NCBI GenBank assembly: GCA_042701975.1
Contig: CP170561.1
Span: 3,038,001-3,102,000, forward strand
Reading direction: 5' to 3'
DNA from: JAFALK01 sp042701975
GTDB taxonomy: Bacteria > Pseudomonadota > Gammaproteobacteria > Burkholderiales > Burkholderiaceae_C
Length of the DNA stretch: 64,000 bases
Position 1 is the first letter of the stretch. Each line of letters begins with the position of its first letter. This document shows positions 26,413 to 35,712 of this stretch, piece after piece. Under the pieces are notes generated by a model that had not been told where the DNA came from, made no database searches, and was given only the letters and a program-made list of their open reading frames with translations. A program made the position numbers and the translations under genes.

Positions 26413-27768
26413 ATGACGGACATGCAATCGGATCAGGCGTTAGCACAAGGGCTGGAAAAAGGGCTCGACCACAGCTGGCTGCCCTACACCCCCAACCGCT
26501 ACTTTCGCGAGCACGCCAAGGTGCTGGTCTCGGCCAAGGGCGCCTACTACACGATGGCCGACGGGCGGCGCCTGTTCGACTGCCTCTCGGGCCTGTGGTG
26601 CTGTCCGCTGGGCCACGCCCAGCCGCGCATCACCGAGGCGCTGACGCGGCAGTCGCAGGAGCTGGACTACGCCACCGCCTTCCAGTTCGCCAACCCGCAG
26701 GCCCTCAAGCTCGCCGCGCGCATCGCCGAGATGGCGCCGGCCGGCATGAGCCGCGTGTTCTTCACCAACTCCGGCTCCGAGTCCGTGGACACCGCGATGA
26801 AGATGGCCTATGGCTGGCAGCGCCTGCGCGGGCAGGGCGCGCGCACCCGCTTCATCGGGCGTGAACGCGGCTACCACGGTGTGGGCTTCGGCGGCATGTC
26901 GGTCGGCGGCATGGTGGCCAACCGCAAGATGTTTGGCCCGCTGATGCTGCCGGGTGTGGACCATCTGCCACACACCTACGACCGCAGCCAGATGGCTTTC
27001 TCGCAAGGCCAGCCCCAATGGGGTGCGCACCTGGCCGAGGAGCTGGAACGCATCGTCGCCCTGCACGACGCCTCCACCATCGCGGCCGTGATCGTCGAAC
27101 CCATGGCCGGCTCCACCGGCGTGCTGGTGCCGCCCGTCGGCTATCTGCAGAAGCTGCGCGAGATCTGTACCAAGCACGGCATCCTGCTGATCTTCGATGA
27201 GGTCATCACTGGCTTCGGTCGCGTGGGAGCAAACTTCGGCGCCCACCGCTTCGGTGTCACGCCCGACCTCATCACCTTCGCCAAGGGCATCACCAACGGC
27301 GTGGTGCCGATGGGCGGCGTGATCGTGGCGGACCACATCTTCGACGCCTTCATGGGCGCGGACGCGCCGCCGCATGCGGTCGAGTTCCTGCACGGCTACA
27401 CCTACTCCGGCCATCCCATGGCCGCCGCGGTGGGTCATGCCGCGCTGGACCTGCTGGTGGGCGATGGGCTGATCGAGCAGGGCCGCAGCCTGGAGCCGGT
27501 GCTGCAGGAGGTGGTGCATGCGCTGAAGGACGAACCCGGCGTGGTCGATGTGCGCAACATCGGCCTGGCCGCCGGCATCGACTTGGAGCCGCTGCCCGGC
27601 CAGCCGGGCCTGCGGGCGATGAAGATCTTCGAAGCGGGCCTGGACGAAGGCCTGCTGCTGCGCTTCACCAGCGACACCATCGCGCTGGGCCCGCCGCTGA
27701 TTTCCACCGTGGACGAACTGCACGCCATGGGCGAGGCCCTGCGCCGCGCCATCCGCCGCGCCTTCTGA
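26413..27768 (+). CDS. Omega-amino acid (beta-alanine)-pyruvate aminotransferase
   Basis: Encodes 451 residues of a class-III, fold-type I aminotransferase. Motifs include NSGSESVDTAMKMA, the VEPMAGSTG and FDEVITGFGRVG segments, and the PLP lysine K291 in FAKGITNG. Similar to omega-amino acid:pyruvate aminotransferase of Pseudomonas. In this operon it would convert beta-alanine (or 3-aminoisobutyrate) from uracil (or thymine) to malonate semialdehyde with pyruvate as acceptor. It is the first gene of the operon, divergent from the TetR gene, and is followed after 11 bases by preT. Confidence 0.92.
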   Translation: MTDMQSDQALAQGLEKGLDHSWLPYTPNRYFREHAKVLVSAKGAYYTMADGRRLFDCLSGLWCCPLGHAQPRITEALTRQSQELDYATAFQFANPQALKLAARIAEMAPAGMSRVFFTNSGSESVDTAMKMAYGWQRLRGQGARTRFIGRERGYHGVGFGGMSVGGMVANRKMFGPLMLPGVDHLPHTYDRSQMAFSQGQPQWGAHLAEELERIVALHDASTIAAVIVEPMAGSTGVLVPPVGYLQKLREICTKHGILLIFDEVITGFGRVGANFGAHRFGVTPDLITFAKGITNGVVPMGGVIVADHIFDAFMGADAPPHAVEFLHGYTYSGHPMAAAVGHAALDLLVGDGLIEQGRSLEPVLQEVVHALKDEPGVVDVRNIGLAAGIDLEPLPGQPGLRAMKIFEAGLDEGLLLRFTSDTIALGPPLISTVDELHAMGEALRRAIRRAF

Positions 27769-27779
27769 GGGGAGCCATC

Positions 27780-29171
27780 TTGGACAACAACGAAGCCACG
27801 CGCGCCTGCGGCATCCACGCCGCGCGCCTGAACCTCGCGGACTACGCCGTGAACTTCGGCGACGCGCATCCGCCGCTGACCCGCGCGCAAGCCCTGATCG
27901 AAGCCGAGCGCTGCTACTACTGCTTCGACGCGCCCTGCATCGCCGCCTGCCCGACGGGCATCGACATCCCGACCTTCATCCAGCGCATCGCCCAGGACAA
28001 CAACCGCGGTGCGGCGCGCGCGATCCTGGAGGCGAATCCGCTGGGCGGCATGTGCGCGCGGGTCTGTCCGACCGAGGTGCTGTGCGAACAGGCCTGCGTG
28101 CGCAACAAGAACGAGGACAAGCCGGTGGAGATCGGCAGCCTGCAGCGCTACGCCACCGATGCCCACTTCAAGTCGCCGGGCGCGCCGCTGTTCACGCGTG
28201 GACCCGCCAGCGGTTACCGCGTGGCCGTGGTGGGCGCAGGGCCGGCCGGCCTGGCCTGCGCGCACGGCCTGGCGCGGCGCGGGCACGAGGTGGTGATCTT
28301 CGAGTCGCGGCCCAAGCTCGGCGGCCTCAACGAATACGGCTTGGCCACCTACAAGACGGCCGGCAACTTCGCCCAGCAGGAGGTGGACTGGCTGCTGTCC
28401 ATCGGCGGCATCGGCACGCGCTGCGGTCAGCAGCTCGGGCGCGATTTCACGCTCGATCAGCTGCTCGTGGAATACGACGCCGTTTTCCTCGGCCTGGGCC
28501 TGTCCGGCGTGAACGCGCTGGGCATTGATGAGCCTGAATTGAACGGCCTGCGCGCAGCGGTGGACTTCATCGCCGAGCTGCGCCAGAGCGATCCCGCGCA
28601 GGTGCCCGTCGGCCGCCGCGTCGTCGTGATCGGCGGCGGCATGACGGCGGTGGACGCCGCCGTGCAATCGCGCCTGCTCGGCGCCGAGGAGGTGACCATG
28701 GTCTACCGCCGCGGTCCGGCATCGATGGCGGCTTCCGAGGTGGAAGTGCGCTGGGCGCAGGAGAACGGCGTGACCGTGCGGCACTGGGCAGCGCCGCAGG
28801 CCGTGCTGGGCGAGGGCGGCCAGGTCAGCGGCATGCGCTTTGTCACCACGGCGCTGCAGGACGGCAAGCTCGTGCAGACCGGCGAGCAATTCACGCTCGC
28901 CGCAGATATGGTGCTGAAGGCCATCGGCCAGACCTTCATCGACGAGCCGGTCGGTGCGGCGATCAGCCTCAAGAACGGTCGCATCGCCACCGATGACGAC
29001 GGCCGCAGCAGCCATCCGCGCGTCTGGGCCGGCGGAGACTGCCGGCACGGCGGGCGCGACCTGACCGTCGAAGCCGTCGAGCACGGCAAGCGCTCGGCTG
29101 TCTCCATCGACGCCGCGCTGCGCGAAGACATCGCTTCCACCGCCCGTTCCCAGGAGGTCCAACGTGGCTGA
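27780..29171 (+). CDS. preT: Dihydropyrimidine dehydrogenase, NAD/FAD subunit PreT
   Basis: Encodes 463 residues, starting at TTG (GAGGGGAG precedes it). The N-terminal cysteine-rich segment (CYYCFDAPCIAACP and MCARVCPTEVLCEQACV) carries Fe-S ligands. The FAD motif VVGAGPAGLACAHGLARRG lies near residue 150, and a second nucleotide motif VIGGGMTAVDAA near 285. It belongs to the glutamate-synthase small-subunit-like oxidoreductases and passes electrons between NAD(P)H and PreA. It overlaps preA by 8 nt. It is longer than E. coli PreT (412 residues). Confidence 0.93.
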   Translation: MDNNEATRACGIHAARLNLADYAVNFGDAHPPLTRAQALIEAERCYYCFDAPCIAACPTGIDIPTFIQRIAQDNNRGAARAILEANPLGGMCARVCPTEVLCEQACVRNKNEDKPVEIGSLQRYATDAHFKSPGAPLFTRGPASGYRVAVVGAGPAGLACAHGLARRGHEVVIFESRPKLGGLNEYGLATYKTAGNFAQQEVDWLLSIGGIGTRCGQQLGRDFTLDQLLVEYDAVFLGLGLSGVNALGIDEPELNGLRAAVDFIAELRQSDPAQVPVGRRVVVIGGGMTAVDAAVQSRLLGAEEVTMVYRRGPASMAASEVEVRWAQENGVTVRHWAAPQAVLGEGGQVSGMRFVTTALQDGKLVQTGEQFTLAADMVLKAIGQTFIDEPVGAAISLKNGRIATDDDGRSSHPRVWAGGDCRHGGRDLTVEAVEHGKRSAVSIDAALREDIASTARSQEVQRG

Positions 29172-30486
29172 TCTCACCACCACCTTCGCGGGCATCAAGA
29201 GCCCGAACCCGTTCTGGCTGGCTTCGGCGCCGCCGACCGACAAGGAGATCAACGTCACCCGCGCCTTCGAGGCCGGCTGGGGCGGCGTGGTGTGGAAGAC
29301 GCTGGGCGAGGATCCGCCGGTCGTCAACGTCAGCGGGCCGCGCTATGCCACGCTGATGTCGCAGGACCGCCGCGTGATTGGCCTGAACAACATCGAGCTG
29401 ATCACGGATCGCCCGCTGCGCACCAACCTGGAGGAGATCGCCCGCGTCAAACGTGCCTGGCCCGATCGCGCCATGGTGGTCTCGCTGATGGTGCCGGTGG
29501 ACGAGGCCGCCTGGAAGCGCATCCTGCCAATGGTAGAAGACGTGGGTGCCGACGGCATCGAGCTGAACTTCGGCTGCCCGCACGGCATGAGTGAGCGCGG
29601 CATGGGCGCGGCCGTGGGCCAGGTGCCCGAGTACATCCAGCGCATCACCGAATGGTGCAAGCACTATTCGAAGCTGCCCACCATCGTGAAGCTGACGCCC
29701 AACATCACCGATGTGCGCCAGCCCGCGCGCGCCGCCAGGGCCGGCGGGGCCGACGCGGTGAGCCTGATCAACACCATCAACTCCATCATGGGCGTGGACC
29801 TGGACCGGCTCACGATGCTGCCCAGCACCGATGGCTGGGGCTCGCACGGCGGCTACTGCGGCCCGGCGGTGAAGCCCATCGCGCTGAACATGGTGGCCGA
29901 GATCGCCCGCGATCCGCGCACGGCCGGCCTGCCCATCTCGGGCATCGGCGGCATCACCACCTGGCGCGACGCGGCGGAGTTCATCGCGCTGGGCGCCGGC
30001 AATGTGCAGGTCTGCACCGCGGCCATGGTCTACGGCTTCAAGATCGTGCAGGACATGTGCGACGGGCTCTCCAACTTCCTCGACACGCAGGGCATGACTT
30101 CGGTCGAGGAGCTGCGTGGCCGGGCCACGCCGAGCGTGAAGGACTGGAACGCGCTCAACCTCAACCATGTGGAGAAGGCCGTCATCAACCAGGACAGCTG
30201 CATCCAGTGTGGCCGCTGCCATGTGGTGTGCGAAGACACCTCGCACCAGGCCATCACGGCAACGAAGGAAGGCAAGCGCCACTTCGAGGTCAAGGACGAC
30301 GAATGCGTGGGCTGCAACCTCTGCGTGTCCATCTGCCCGGTGCCGGACACGATCACGATGCGCGTGCTCAAGCCGGGCGAGATCGACCTGCGCACCGGCC
30401 GCCCGGTGAGCGGCGAGTACGCCAACTGGACCACGCACCCGAACAACCCGGGCGCCACCTGCGCCACTTCCCCGACGGCGGCATGA
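29164..30486 (+). CDS. preA: Dihydropyrimidine dehydrogenase, catalytic subunit PreA
   Basis: Encodes 440 residues from a GTG preceded by AGGAGG with a 6-base spacing. An N-terminal TIM-barrel of the dihydroorotate dehydrogenase type (NFGCPHGMSERGMG, SGIGGITTWRDAAEFI, FMN binding) is followed by a C-terminal ferredoxin domain with two 4Fe-4S motifs, CIQCGRCHVVC and CVGCNLCVSIC. It reduces uracil and thymine to the 5,6-dihydro forms, the first step of the reductive pathway, with PreT as electron partner. Confidence 0.95.
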   Translation: MADLTTTFAGIKSPNPFWLASAPPTDKEINVTRAFEAGWGGVVWKTLGEDPPVVNVSGPRYATLMSQDRRVIGLNNIELITDRPLRTNLEEIARVKRAWPDRAMVVSLMVPVDEAAWKRILPMVEDVGADGIELNFGCPHGMSERGMGAAVGQVPEYIQRITEWCKHYSKLPTIVKLTPNITDVRQPARAARAGGADAVSLINTINSIMGVDLDRLTMLPSTDGWGSHGGYCGPAVKPIALNMVAEIARDPRTAGLPISGIGGITTWRDAAEFIALGAGNVQVCTAAMVYGFKIVQDMCDGLSNFLDTQGMTSVEELRGRATPSVKDWNALNLNHVEKAVINQDSCIQCGRCHVVCEDTSHQAITATKEGKRHFEVKDDECVGCNLCVSICPVPDTITMRVLKPGEIDLRTGRPVSGEYANWTTHPNNPGATCATSPTAA

Positions 30487-30538
30487 GTCTTGCGTCGCTT
30501 GAGCTGTAGATCGAAGGACATCAACTCAGGAGCACTTC

Positions 30539-32008
30539 ATGGACTCGTCGAGCAGTGAGCATCTTTCCAACGCGGACCTGGCGCCCACGCTGCCGCGGCA
30601 GCGCACCTGGCGCTGGTACCACTTCGCGGCGCTGTGGGTGGGTATGGTCATGTGCATCCCAGCCTACACGCTGGCCGCGGGCCTGATCGACACCGGCATG
30701 TCCTGGGGGCAGGCGGTGCTGACGGTCTTCCTCGGCAACTTCATCGTGCTGATCCCCATGCTGCTGATCGGCAACGCGGGTGCCAAGTACGGCATTCCGT
30801 ACGCGGTGCTGGCGCGAGCATCGTTCGGCACTCGCGGGGCGCGGCTGCCGGCGCTGCTGCGCGCGCTGGTGGCCTGCGGCTGGTACGGCATCCAGACGTG
30901 GTTCGGCGGCATGATGATCTACACGCTGATCGGCACGCTGCTGGGCCATCCGCTGGATGCCGACAAGCTGCCGGGGCTGGGCATCACGGGCGGGCAGCTG
31001 GTCTGCTTCCTGGTCTTCTGGGCGCTGCAGTTCTATTTCATCGTCCACGGCATCGAATCCATTCGCAAGCTGGAGACCTACACCGCGCCGATCAAGATCG
31101 TCATCTGCTTCGTGCTGCTCGGCTGGGCCTGGCAGCGTGCGGGCGGCTTCGGCCCCATCCTGGATCAGCCCTCGCAGTTCGTCGAAGGCGGTAAGAAGGC
31201 CGGGCAGTTCTGGGCCGTGTTCTGGCCTTCGCTCACCGCGATGGTCGGCTTCTGGGCCACGCTGGCGCTGAACATCCCGGACTTCACCCGCTTCGCCAAA
31301 TCGCAGAAGGACCAGCTCGTCGGCCAGGCCCTGGGTCTGCCCGCGCCGATGGGCCTGCTGGCCGCGCTGGCGGTGATCGTGACCTCGGCCACGGTCGTCA
31401 TCTACGGCAAGGCGATCTGGGATCCGGTCGACCTGGCCAGCCGCATGACGGGTGCCGCCGTGCTGATCGCGCTGATCGTGCTGCTGATCGACACCGTGAG
31501 CGTGAACCTCGCCGCCAACCTCGTCGGCCCGGCCTTCGATTTCTCGGCCCTGGCGCCGCGGCAGGTCTCCTACCGCACGGGCGGCTTCATCACCGCCGGC
31601 ATCGCGCTGGCGATGATGCCGTGGAAGATCCTGGAGTCCACGCAGGGCTACATCTTCACCTGGCTGATCGGCTACTCGGCCCTGCTGGGGCCGGTGGCGG
31701 GCATCCTGATCGTTGACTACTACCTGATCCGTCGCACCGAGCTGGCGGTGGGTGATCTCTACGTTGAGGGCGGCCGCTACAGCTACGGCTCGGGCTGGAA
31801 CTGGGCCGCCATCGCCGCCTTCGTGCTCGGCGTGCTGCCCAATCTGCCGGGCTTCCTGAACGCCGCGCTGCCCGCGCAGTTCAGCGGTGTGGCCGAACCC
31901 TTCAAGTTGATATACACCTATGCCTGGTTCGTGGGCATGGCCGTGGCCGCTGTTGTGTACCGCGTGGCCATGGGCGCGCGCGCGGCGCCGGTGCCCGCAA
32001 GAGTTTGA
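30539..32008 (+). CDS. NCS1 family nucleobase/hydantoin transporter
   Basis: Encodes 489 residues with about 12 membrane segments and NCS1 hallmarks (WYGIQTWFGG near residue 118, NIPDFTRFAKS near 243). NCS1 proteins are sodium or proton symporters for uracil, cytosine, purines, allantoin or hydantoins. Here it most likely imports uracil/thymine or their dihydro forms. CAGGAG precedes the ATG by 6 bases. It lies 52 bases after preA and 12 before the dihydropyrimidinase. Confidence 0.92.
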   Translation: MDSSSSEHLSNADLAPTLPRQRTWRWYHFAALWVGMVMCIPAYTLAAGLIDTGMSWGQAVLTVFLGNFIVLIPMLLIGNAGAKYGIPYAVLARASFGTRGARLPALLRALVACGWYGIQTWFGGMMIYTLIGTLLGHPLDADKLPGLGITGGQLVCFLVFWALQFYFIVHGIESIRKLETYTAPIKIVICFVLLGWAWQRAGGFGPILDQPSQFVEGGKKAGQFWAVFWPSLTAMVGFWATLALNIPDFTRFAKSQKDQLVGQALGLPAPMGLLAALAVIVTSATVVIYGKAIWDPVDLASRMTGAAVLIALIVLLIDTVSVNLAANLVGPAFDFSALAPRQVSYRTGGFITAGIALAMMPWKILESTQGYIFTWLIGYSALLGPVAGILIVDYYLIRRTELAVGDLYVEGGRYSYGSGWNWAAIAAFVLGVLPNLPGFLNAALPAQFSGVAEPFKLIYTYAWFVGMAVAAVVYRVAMGARAAPVPARV

Positions 32009-32020
32009 GGAGATGGTTCG

Positions 32021-33475
32021 ATGACGACGAATGCCTTGCTGATCCGTGGTGCCACCGTGGTCAATGCCGACTGCGAAACGGCGGCCGACGTGCTGTGCGT
32101 GGACGGCCGCATCGCCGCCGTGGGCGCCGCCGCCGCGGTCCAGGCGCCCGCAGGCGTGCAAGTGCTGGACGGCAGCGGCCAGTATCTGCTGCCCGGCGGC
32201 ATCGACCCGCACACCCACATGCAGCTGCCCTTCATGGGCACGGTGACGCAGGACGACTTCTTCAGCGGCACCGCCGCGGGCCTGGTCGGCGGCACCACCT
32301 CGATCATCGACTTCGTCATCCCCAACCCGCAGCAGCCGCTGCTGGAGGCCTACCACCAGTGGCGCGGCTGGGCCGAGAAGTCCGCTGCTGACTACGGCTT
32401 CCACGTCGCGGTGACCTGGTGGAGCGAGAGCGTGCACGCCGATATGGGCCGGCTGGTGAAGGAAGAGGGCATCAACAGCTTCAAGCACTTCATGGCCTAC
32501 AAGAACGCCATCATGTGCGATGACGAAACGCTGGTGAACAGCTTCCGCCGCGCGCTGGAGCTCGGCGCCATGCCCACCGTGCACGCGGAGAACGGCGAGC
32601 TCGTCTACCTGCTGCAGCAGGAGGTGGCCAAGATGGGCATCACCGGCCCCGAGGGCCATCCGCTCTCGCGCCCGCCGATGGTGGAGGGCGAGGCCGCCAA
32701 TCGCGCCATCGCCATCGCCGACGTGCTGGGCGTGCCGATCTACATCGTGCATGTCTCCTGCATCGAAGCTGCCGAGGCCATCGCCCGCGCCCGCGCGCGC
32801 GGCCAGCGGGTCTACGGCGAGGTGCTGGCCGGCCATCTGCTGATCGACGACAGCGTCTACCGCCATCCCGATTTCGCCACCGCCGCCGCCTATGTGATGA
32901 GCCCGCCGTTCCGGCCCAAGATCCACCAGGAGCACCTGTGGCGCGGCCTGCAGAGCGGCCAGCTGCACACAACGGCCACTGACCACTGCACCTTCTGCGC
33001 CGGCCAGAAGGCGGCGGGCAAGGACAACTTCGCCAAGATCCCCAACGGCTGCGGCGGCATCGAGGAGCGCATGGCCGTGATCTGGGATGCCGGCGTCAAC
33101 ACCGGCCGGCTCACGCCCAGCGAGTTCGTGGCCATCACCTCCGCCAACTGCGCCAAGGTCTTCAACCTCTATCCGCAAAAGGGCGTGATTGCTGAAGGAG
33201 CGGACGCCGATCTCGTGCTCTGGGACCCACAGGGCACGAAGACGCTCTCGGCCAAGACGCATCACAGCCGCAACGACTTCAACATCTTCGAAGGCCGCAC
33301 GGTGCGCGGCGTGCCGAGCCACACCATCAGCCAGGGACGCGTCGTGTGGGCCAACGGCGACCTGCGCGCCGAGCAGGGCAAGGGCCGCTATCTGAAGCGC
33401 GCACCTTTCGGGCCGAACTTCAAGGCGGCGCAGGCGCGCTCGCAGGACCTGGCGCCAAGCGCCGTCATCCGCTGA
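32021..33475 (+). CDS. hydA: Dihydropyrimidinase (D-hydantoinase)
   Basis: Encodes 484 residues of the cyclic amidohydrolase superfamily. Zinc ligands H64 and H66 lie in GGIDPHTHMQLPF, and the segment SFKHFMAYK carries the carboxylated bridging lysine (K155 by spacing). TDHCTF gives the catalytic aspartate. It hydrolyses dihydrouracil and dihydrothymine to N-carbamoyl-beta-amino acids, the second step of the pathway. Positioned between transporter and amidohydrolase genes with short gaps (12 and 11 bases). Confidence 0.95.
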   Translation: MTTNALLIRGATVVNADCETAADVLCVDGRIAAVGAAAAVQAPAGVQVLDGSGQYLLPGGIDPHTHMQLPFMGTVTQDDFFSGTAAGLVGGTTSIIDFVIPNPQQPLLEAYHQWRGWAEKSAADYGFHVAVTWWSESVHADMGRLVKEEGINSFKHFMAYKNAIMCDDETLVNSFRRALELGAMPTVHAENGELVYLLQQEVAKMGITGPEGHPLSRPPMVEGEAANRAIAIADVLGVPIYIVHVSCIEAAEAIARARARGQRVYGEVLAGHLLIDDSVYRHPDFATAAAYVMSPPFRPKIHQEHLWRGLQSGQLHTTATDHCTFCAGQKAAGKDNFAKIPNGCGGIEERMAVIWDAGVNTGRLTPSEFVAITSANCAKVFNLYPQKGVIAEGADADLVLWDPQGTKTLSAKTHHSRNDFNIFEGRTVRGVPSHTISQGRVVWANGDLRAEQGKGRYLKRAPFGPNFKAAQARSQDLAPSAVIR

Positions 33476-33486
33476 ACGAGGACGTT

Positions 33487-34734
33487 ATGGATCAGAACCA
33501 TCTGCGCATCAACGGCGAACGCCTCTGGGCTTCGCTGATGGAGCTCGCGAAGATCGGCGCCACGCCCAAGGGCGGCGTCTGCCGGCTCACGCTGACCGAT
33601 CTCGACAGGCAGGGGCGTGACCTCGTCACGCGCTGGGCCCGCGAAGCCGGCATGACGGTCACCATCGACAAGATCGGCAACGGTTTCATGCGCCGTGCGG
33701 GCCGCAACAACGCGCTGCCGCCGATCATGACGGGCAGCCACATCGACACCCAGCCCACCGGCGGCAAGTTCGACGGCAACTACGGCGTGCTGGCCGGCCT
33801 GGAGGTGGTGCGCACGCTGAACGACCACGGCATCGAGACCGAGGCGCCGATCGAGGTCGCCTTCTGGACCAACGAGGAAGGCTCCCGCTTCGTGCCCGTG
33901 ATGATGGGCTCGGGCGTGTTCGCCAAGGCCTTCACGCTGGAACATGCCTACGCGGCGACGGACACCGAAGGCAAGACCGTGCGCGGCGAGCTCGAGCGCA
34001 TCGGCTACATCGGTGATCAGGAGCCGGGCGACCATCCGATGGGCGCCTACTTCGAGACCCACATCGAGCAGGGACCGGTGCTGGAGGACCACGACATCAC
34101 CATCGGCGTGGTGCAGGGCGTGCTCGGCATCCGCTGGTTCGACTGCACCGTCACGGGCATGGAGGCCCACGCCGGGCCGACGCCGATGGCGCTGCGCAAG
34201 GATGCGCTGCTGGCCGCCACGCACATCATGCAGGACGTGGTCGCCGCCGCCCATCGCCATCCGCCGCACGGGCGCGGCACGGTGGGCATGGTCCAGGTCT
34301 TTCCGAACAGCCGCAACGTGATCCCCGGCCGCGTGAAGTTCAGCATTGACCTGCGCAACTCGACCGACGAACTCGTCGACCGGATGGCCGAGGAGGTGAA
34401 AGCCTTCGCCGCCCAGGTGGGGCGGGAGCACGGGGTCGAGGTGAAGATCGAGATGGTCTCCAGCTACTCGGCCATTGCCTTCCATCCCGACTGCACCGAA
34501 GCCGTGGCACGTGCCGCTCAAAAGCTCGGTTACTCCAACATGCCGGCTGTCTCCGGCGCGGGGCACGACGCGGTCTACATGGCGCGCCTGGCGCCGGCTG
34601 GCATGATCTTCATCCCCTGCAAGGACGGCATCAGCCACAACGAGATCGAGGACGCCAAGCCCGAGCACATCACCGCCGGCTGCAATGTGCTGCTTCACGC
34701 GATGCTGGAAAGAGCTGGCGCGAAACTCGTGTAG
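33487..34734 (+). CDS. N-carbamoyl-beta-alanine amidohydrolase (M20 type)
   Basis: Encodes 415 residues from the ATG at 33487. It is an M20-family binuclear zinc hydrolase of the hydantoinase/carbamoylase type: TGSHIDTQPTGGKFDGNYG, FWTNEEGSRF and GAGHDAVYM carry metal ligands. It would release beta-alanine, CO2 and ammonia from N-carbamoyl-beta-alanine, the third step, feeding the aminotransferase at 26413. L-carbamoylase and allantoate amidohydrolase are close relatives, but the operon favours beta-ureidopropionase activity. Confidence 0.92.
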   Translation: MDQNHLRINGERLWASLMELAKIGATPKGGVCRLTLTDLDRQGRDLVTRWAREAGMTVTIDKIGNGFMRRAGRNNALPPIMTGSHIDTQPTGGKFDGNYGVLAGLEVVRTLNDHGIETEAPIEVAFWTNEEGSRFVPVMMGSGVFAKAFTLEHAYAATDTEGKTVRGELERIGYIGDQEPGDHPMGAYFETHIEQGPVLEDHDITIGVVQGVLGIRWFDCTVTGMEAHAGPTPMALRKDALLAATHIMQDVVAAAHRHPPHGRGTVGMVQVFPNSRNVIPGRVKFSIDLRNSTDELVDRMAEEVKAFAAQVGREHGVEVKIEMVSSYSAIAFHPDCTEAVARAAQKLGYSNMPAVSGAGHDAVYMARLAPAGMIFIPCKDGISHNEIEDAKPEHITAGCNVLLHAMLERAGAKLV

Positions 34735-34744
34735 GACTGACACC

Positions 34745-35152
34745 ATGGCCACCGCCAACAAGACGCAACCGACCGATGCCAGCGTGGCGCAGTACCTCGC
34801 CGCCATCGAGGACGAAGCCCGCCGCCAGGACTGCGAGGCGCTCGTGCGTCTGCTGCAGAAGGTGACTGGCGAGCCGGCGCGCATGTGGGGTACGGCCATC
34901 GTTGGATTCGGCAGCCGCCACTACCGCTACGAGAGCGGCCGCGAGGGCGACACCTGCCTCGTGGGTTTCGCCTCGCGCAAGGGTGATATCAGCGTCTACG
35001 GCACGGGCAGCGCGCCGGATCGGGACGCGCTGCTGGTCCAGCTCGGTAAGCACAAGACCGGCAAGGGATGCCTGTACATCCGCAAGCTCTCCGACATTGA
35101 TGCGAAGATCCTGGAACGGCTGGTGGCGCAGTCCATCGCCGCGGAGCATTAG
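34745..35152 (+). CDS. DUF1801 family protein
   Basis: Encodes 135 residues with no signal peptide or membrane segment. The pattern YLAAIEDEARRQDCEALVRLLQKVTGEPARMWG and IVGFGSRHYRYESGREG is that of DUF1801, a small cytoplasmic fold related to iron-sulfur-scaffold-like YdhG proteins. Function is unknown. It sits 10 bases after the amidohydrolase gene, so it is probably co-transcribed with the pyrimidine operon, though the product has no obvious step to fill. Confidence 0.85.
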   Translation: MATANKTQPTDASVAQYLAAIEDEARRQDCEALVRLLQKVTGEPARMWGTAIVGFGSRHYRYESGREGDTCLVGFASRKGDISVYGTGSAPDRDALLVQLGKHKTGKGCLYIRKLSDIDAKILERLVAQSIAAEH

Positions 35153-35160
35153 CAAGCCCT

Positions 35161-35184
35161 CAAGCAGTCAAGCAGTCAAGCAGG
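35161..35184. repeat. Three tandem 8-bp repeats
   Basis: CAAGCAGT occurs twice followed by CAAGCAGG, between the DUF1801 gene and the methionine sulfoxide reductase gene. It is a simple slippage-type repeat with no evident role. Confidence 0.8.
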
Positions 35185-35196
35185 ATCAATCCCATC

Positions 35197-35712
35197 ATGA
35201 GTTTCGAAACGAGCGGCGCGCTCGACATGTCCACGCCCGAGGCCAAACGCGAGGCCTATCGGCAGCTGCGCGCGCAGGTGCAATCGGTGTTTGAAGGCGA
35301 GCGCAACCAGCTGGCCAACCTGGCGCAGTTCTCGGCCCTGATTTTTGGTGCCGTGCCCGATCTCAACTGGGCCGGTTTCTACATGGCCGATGACGGGGGG
35401 CGTGAGGAACTCATCCTCGGTCCCTTCCAGGGCAAGGTCGCCTGCGTGCGCATCCCCTTCAGCCGCGGCGTCTGCGGTGCCAGTGCGCGCACGCGCGAGA
35501 TCCAGCTCGTGAAGGACGTGCACGCTTTCCCCGGCCACATCGCCTGTGATTCGGCTTCGCAGTCAGAGCTGGTGTTGCCCGTCGTCGTGAACGGCCGCCT
35601 GATCGGCGTGTTCGACATGGACAGCCCGTCGCTGGCGCGCTTCGATGAAGAGGACGCGCGCGGCATGGGCGAAGCGCTCGCCCTGCTGGCTCAGGCGACC
35701 GACTGGGCCTGA
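35197..35712 (+). CDS. msrC: Free methionine-R-sulfoxide reductase (GAF domain)
   Basis: Encodes 171 residues forming one GAF domain. Cysteines C83, C93 and C117 (in VACVRIPFSRGVCG and HIACDSASQSELV) match the three redox cysteines of YebR/fRMsr enzymes, which reduce free methionine-R-sulfoxide using thioredoxin. LNWAGFY near residue 57 is also typical. It lies 44 bases after the DUF1801 gene. Its 3' end overlaps the convergent glxA-type gene by 22 bases. Confidence 0.9.
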   Translation: MSFETSGALDMSTPEAKREAYRQLRAQVQSVFEGERNQLANLAQFSALIFGAVPDLNWAGFYMADDGGREELILGPFQGKVACVRIPFSRGVCGASARTREIQLVKDVHAFPGHIACDSASQSELVLPVVVNGRLIGVFDMDSPSLARFDEEDARGMGEALALLAQATDWA

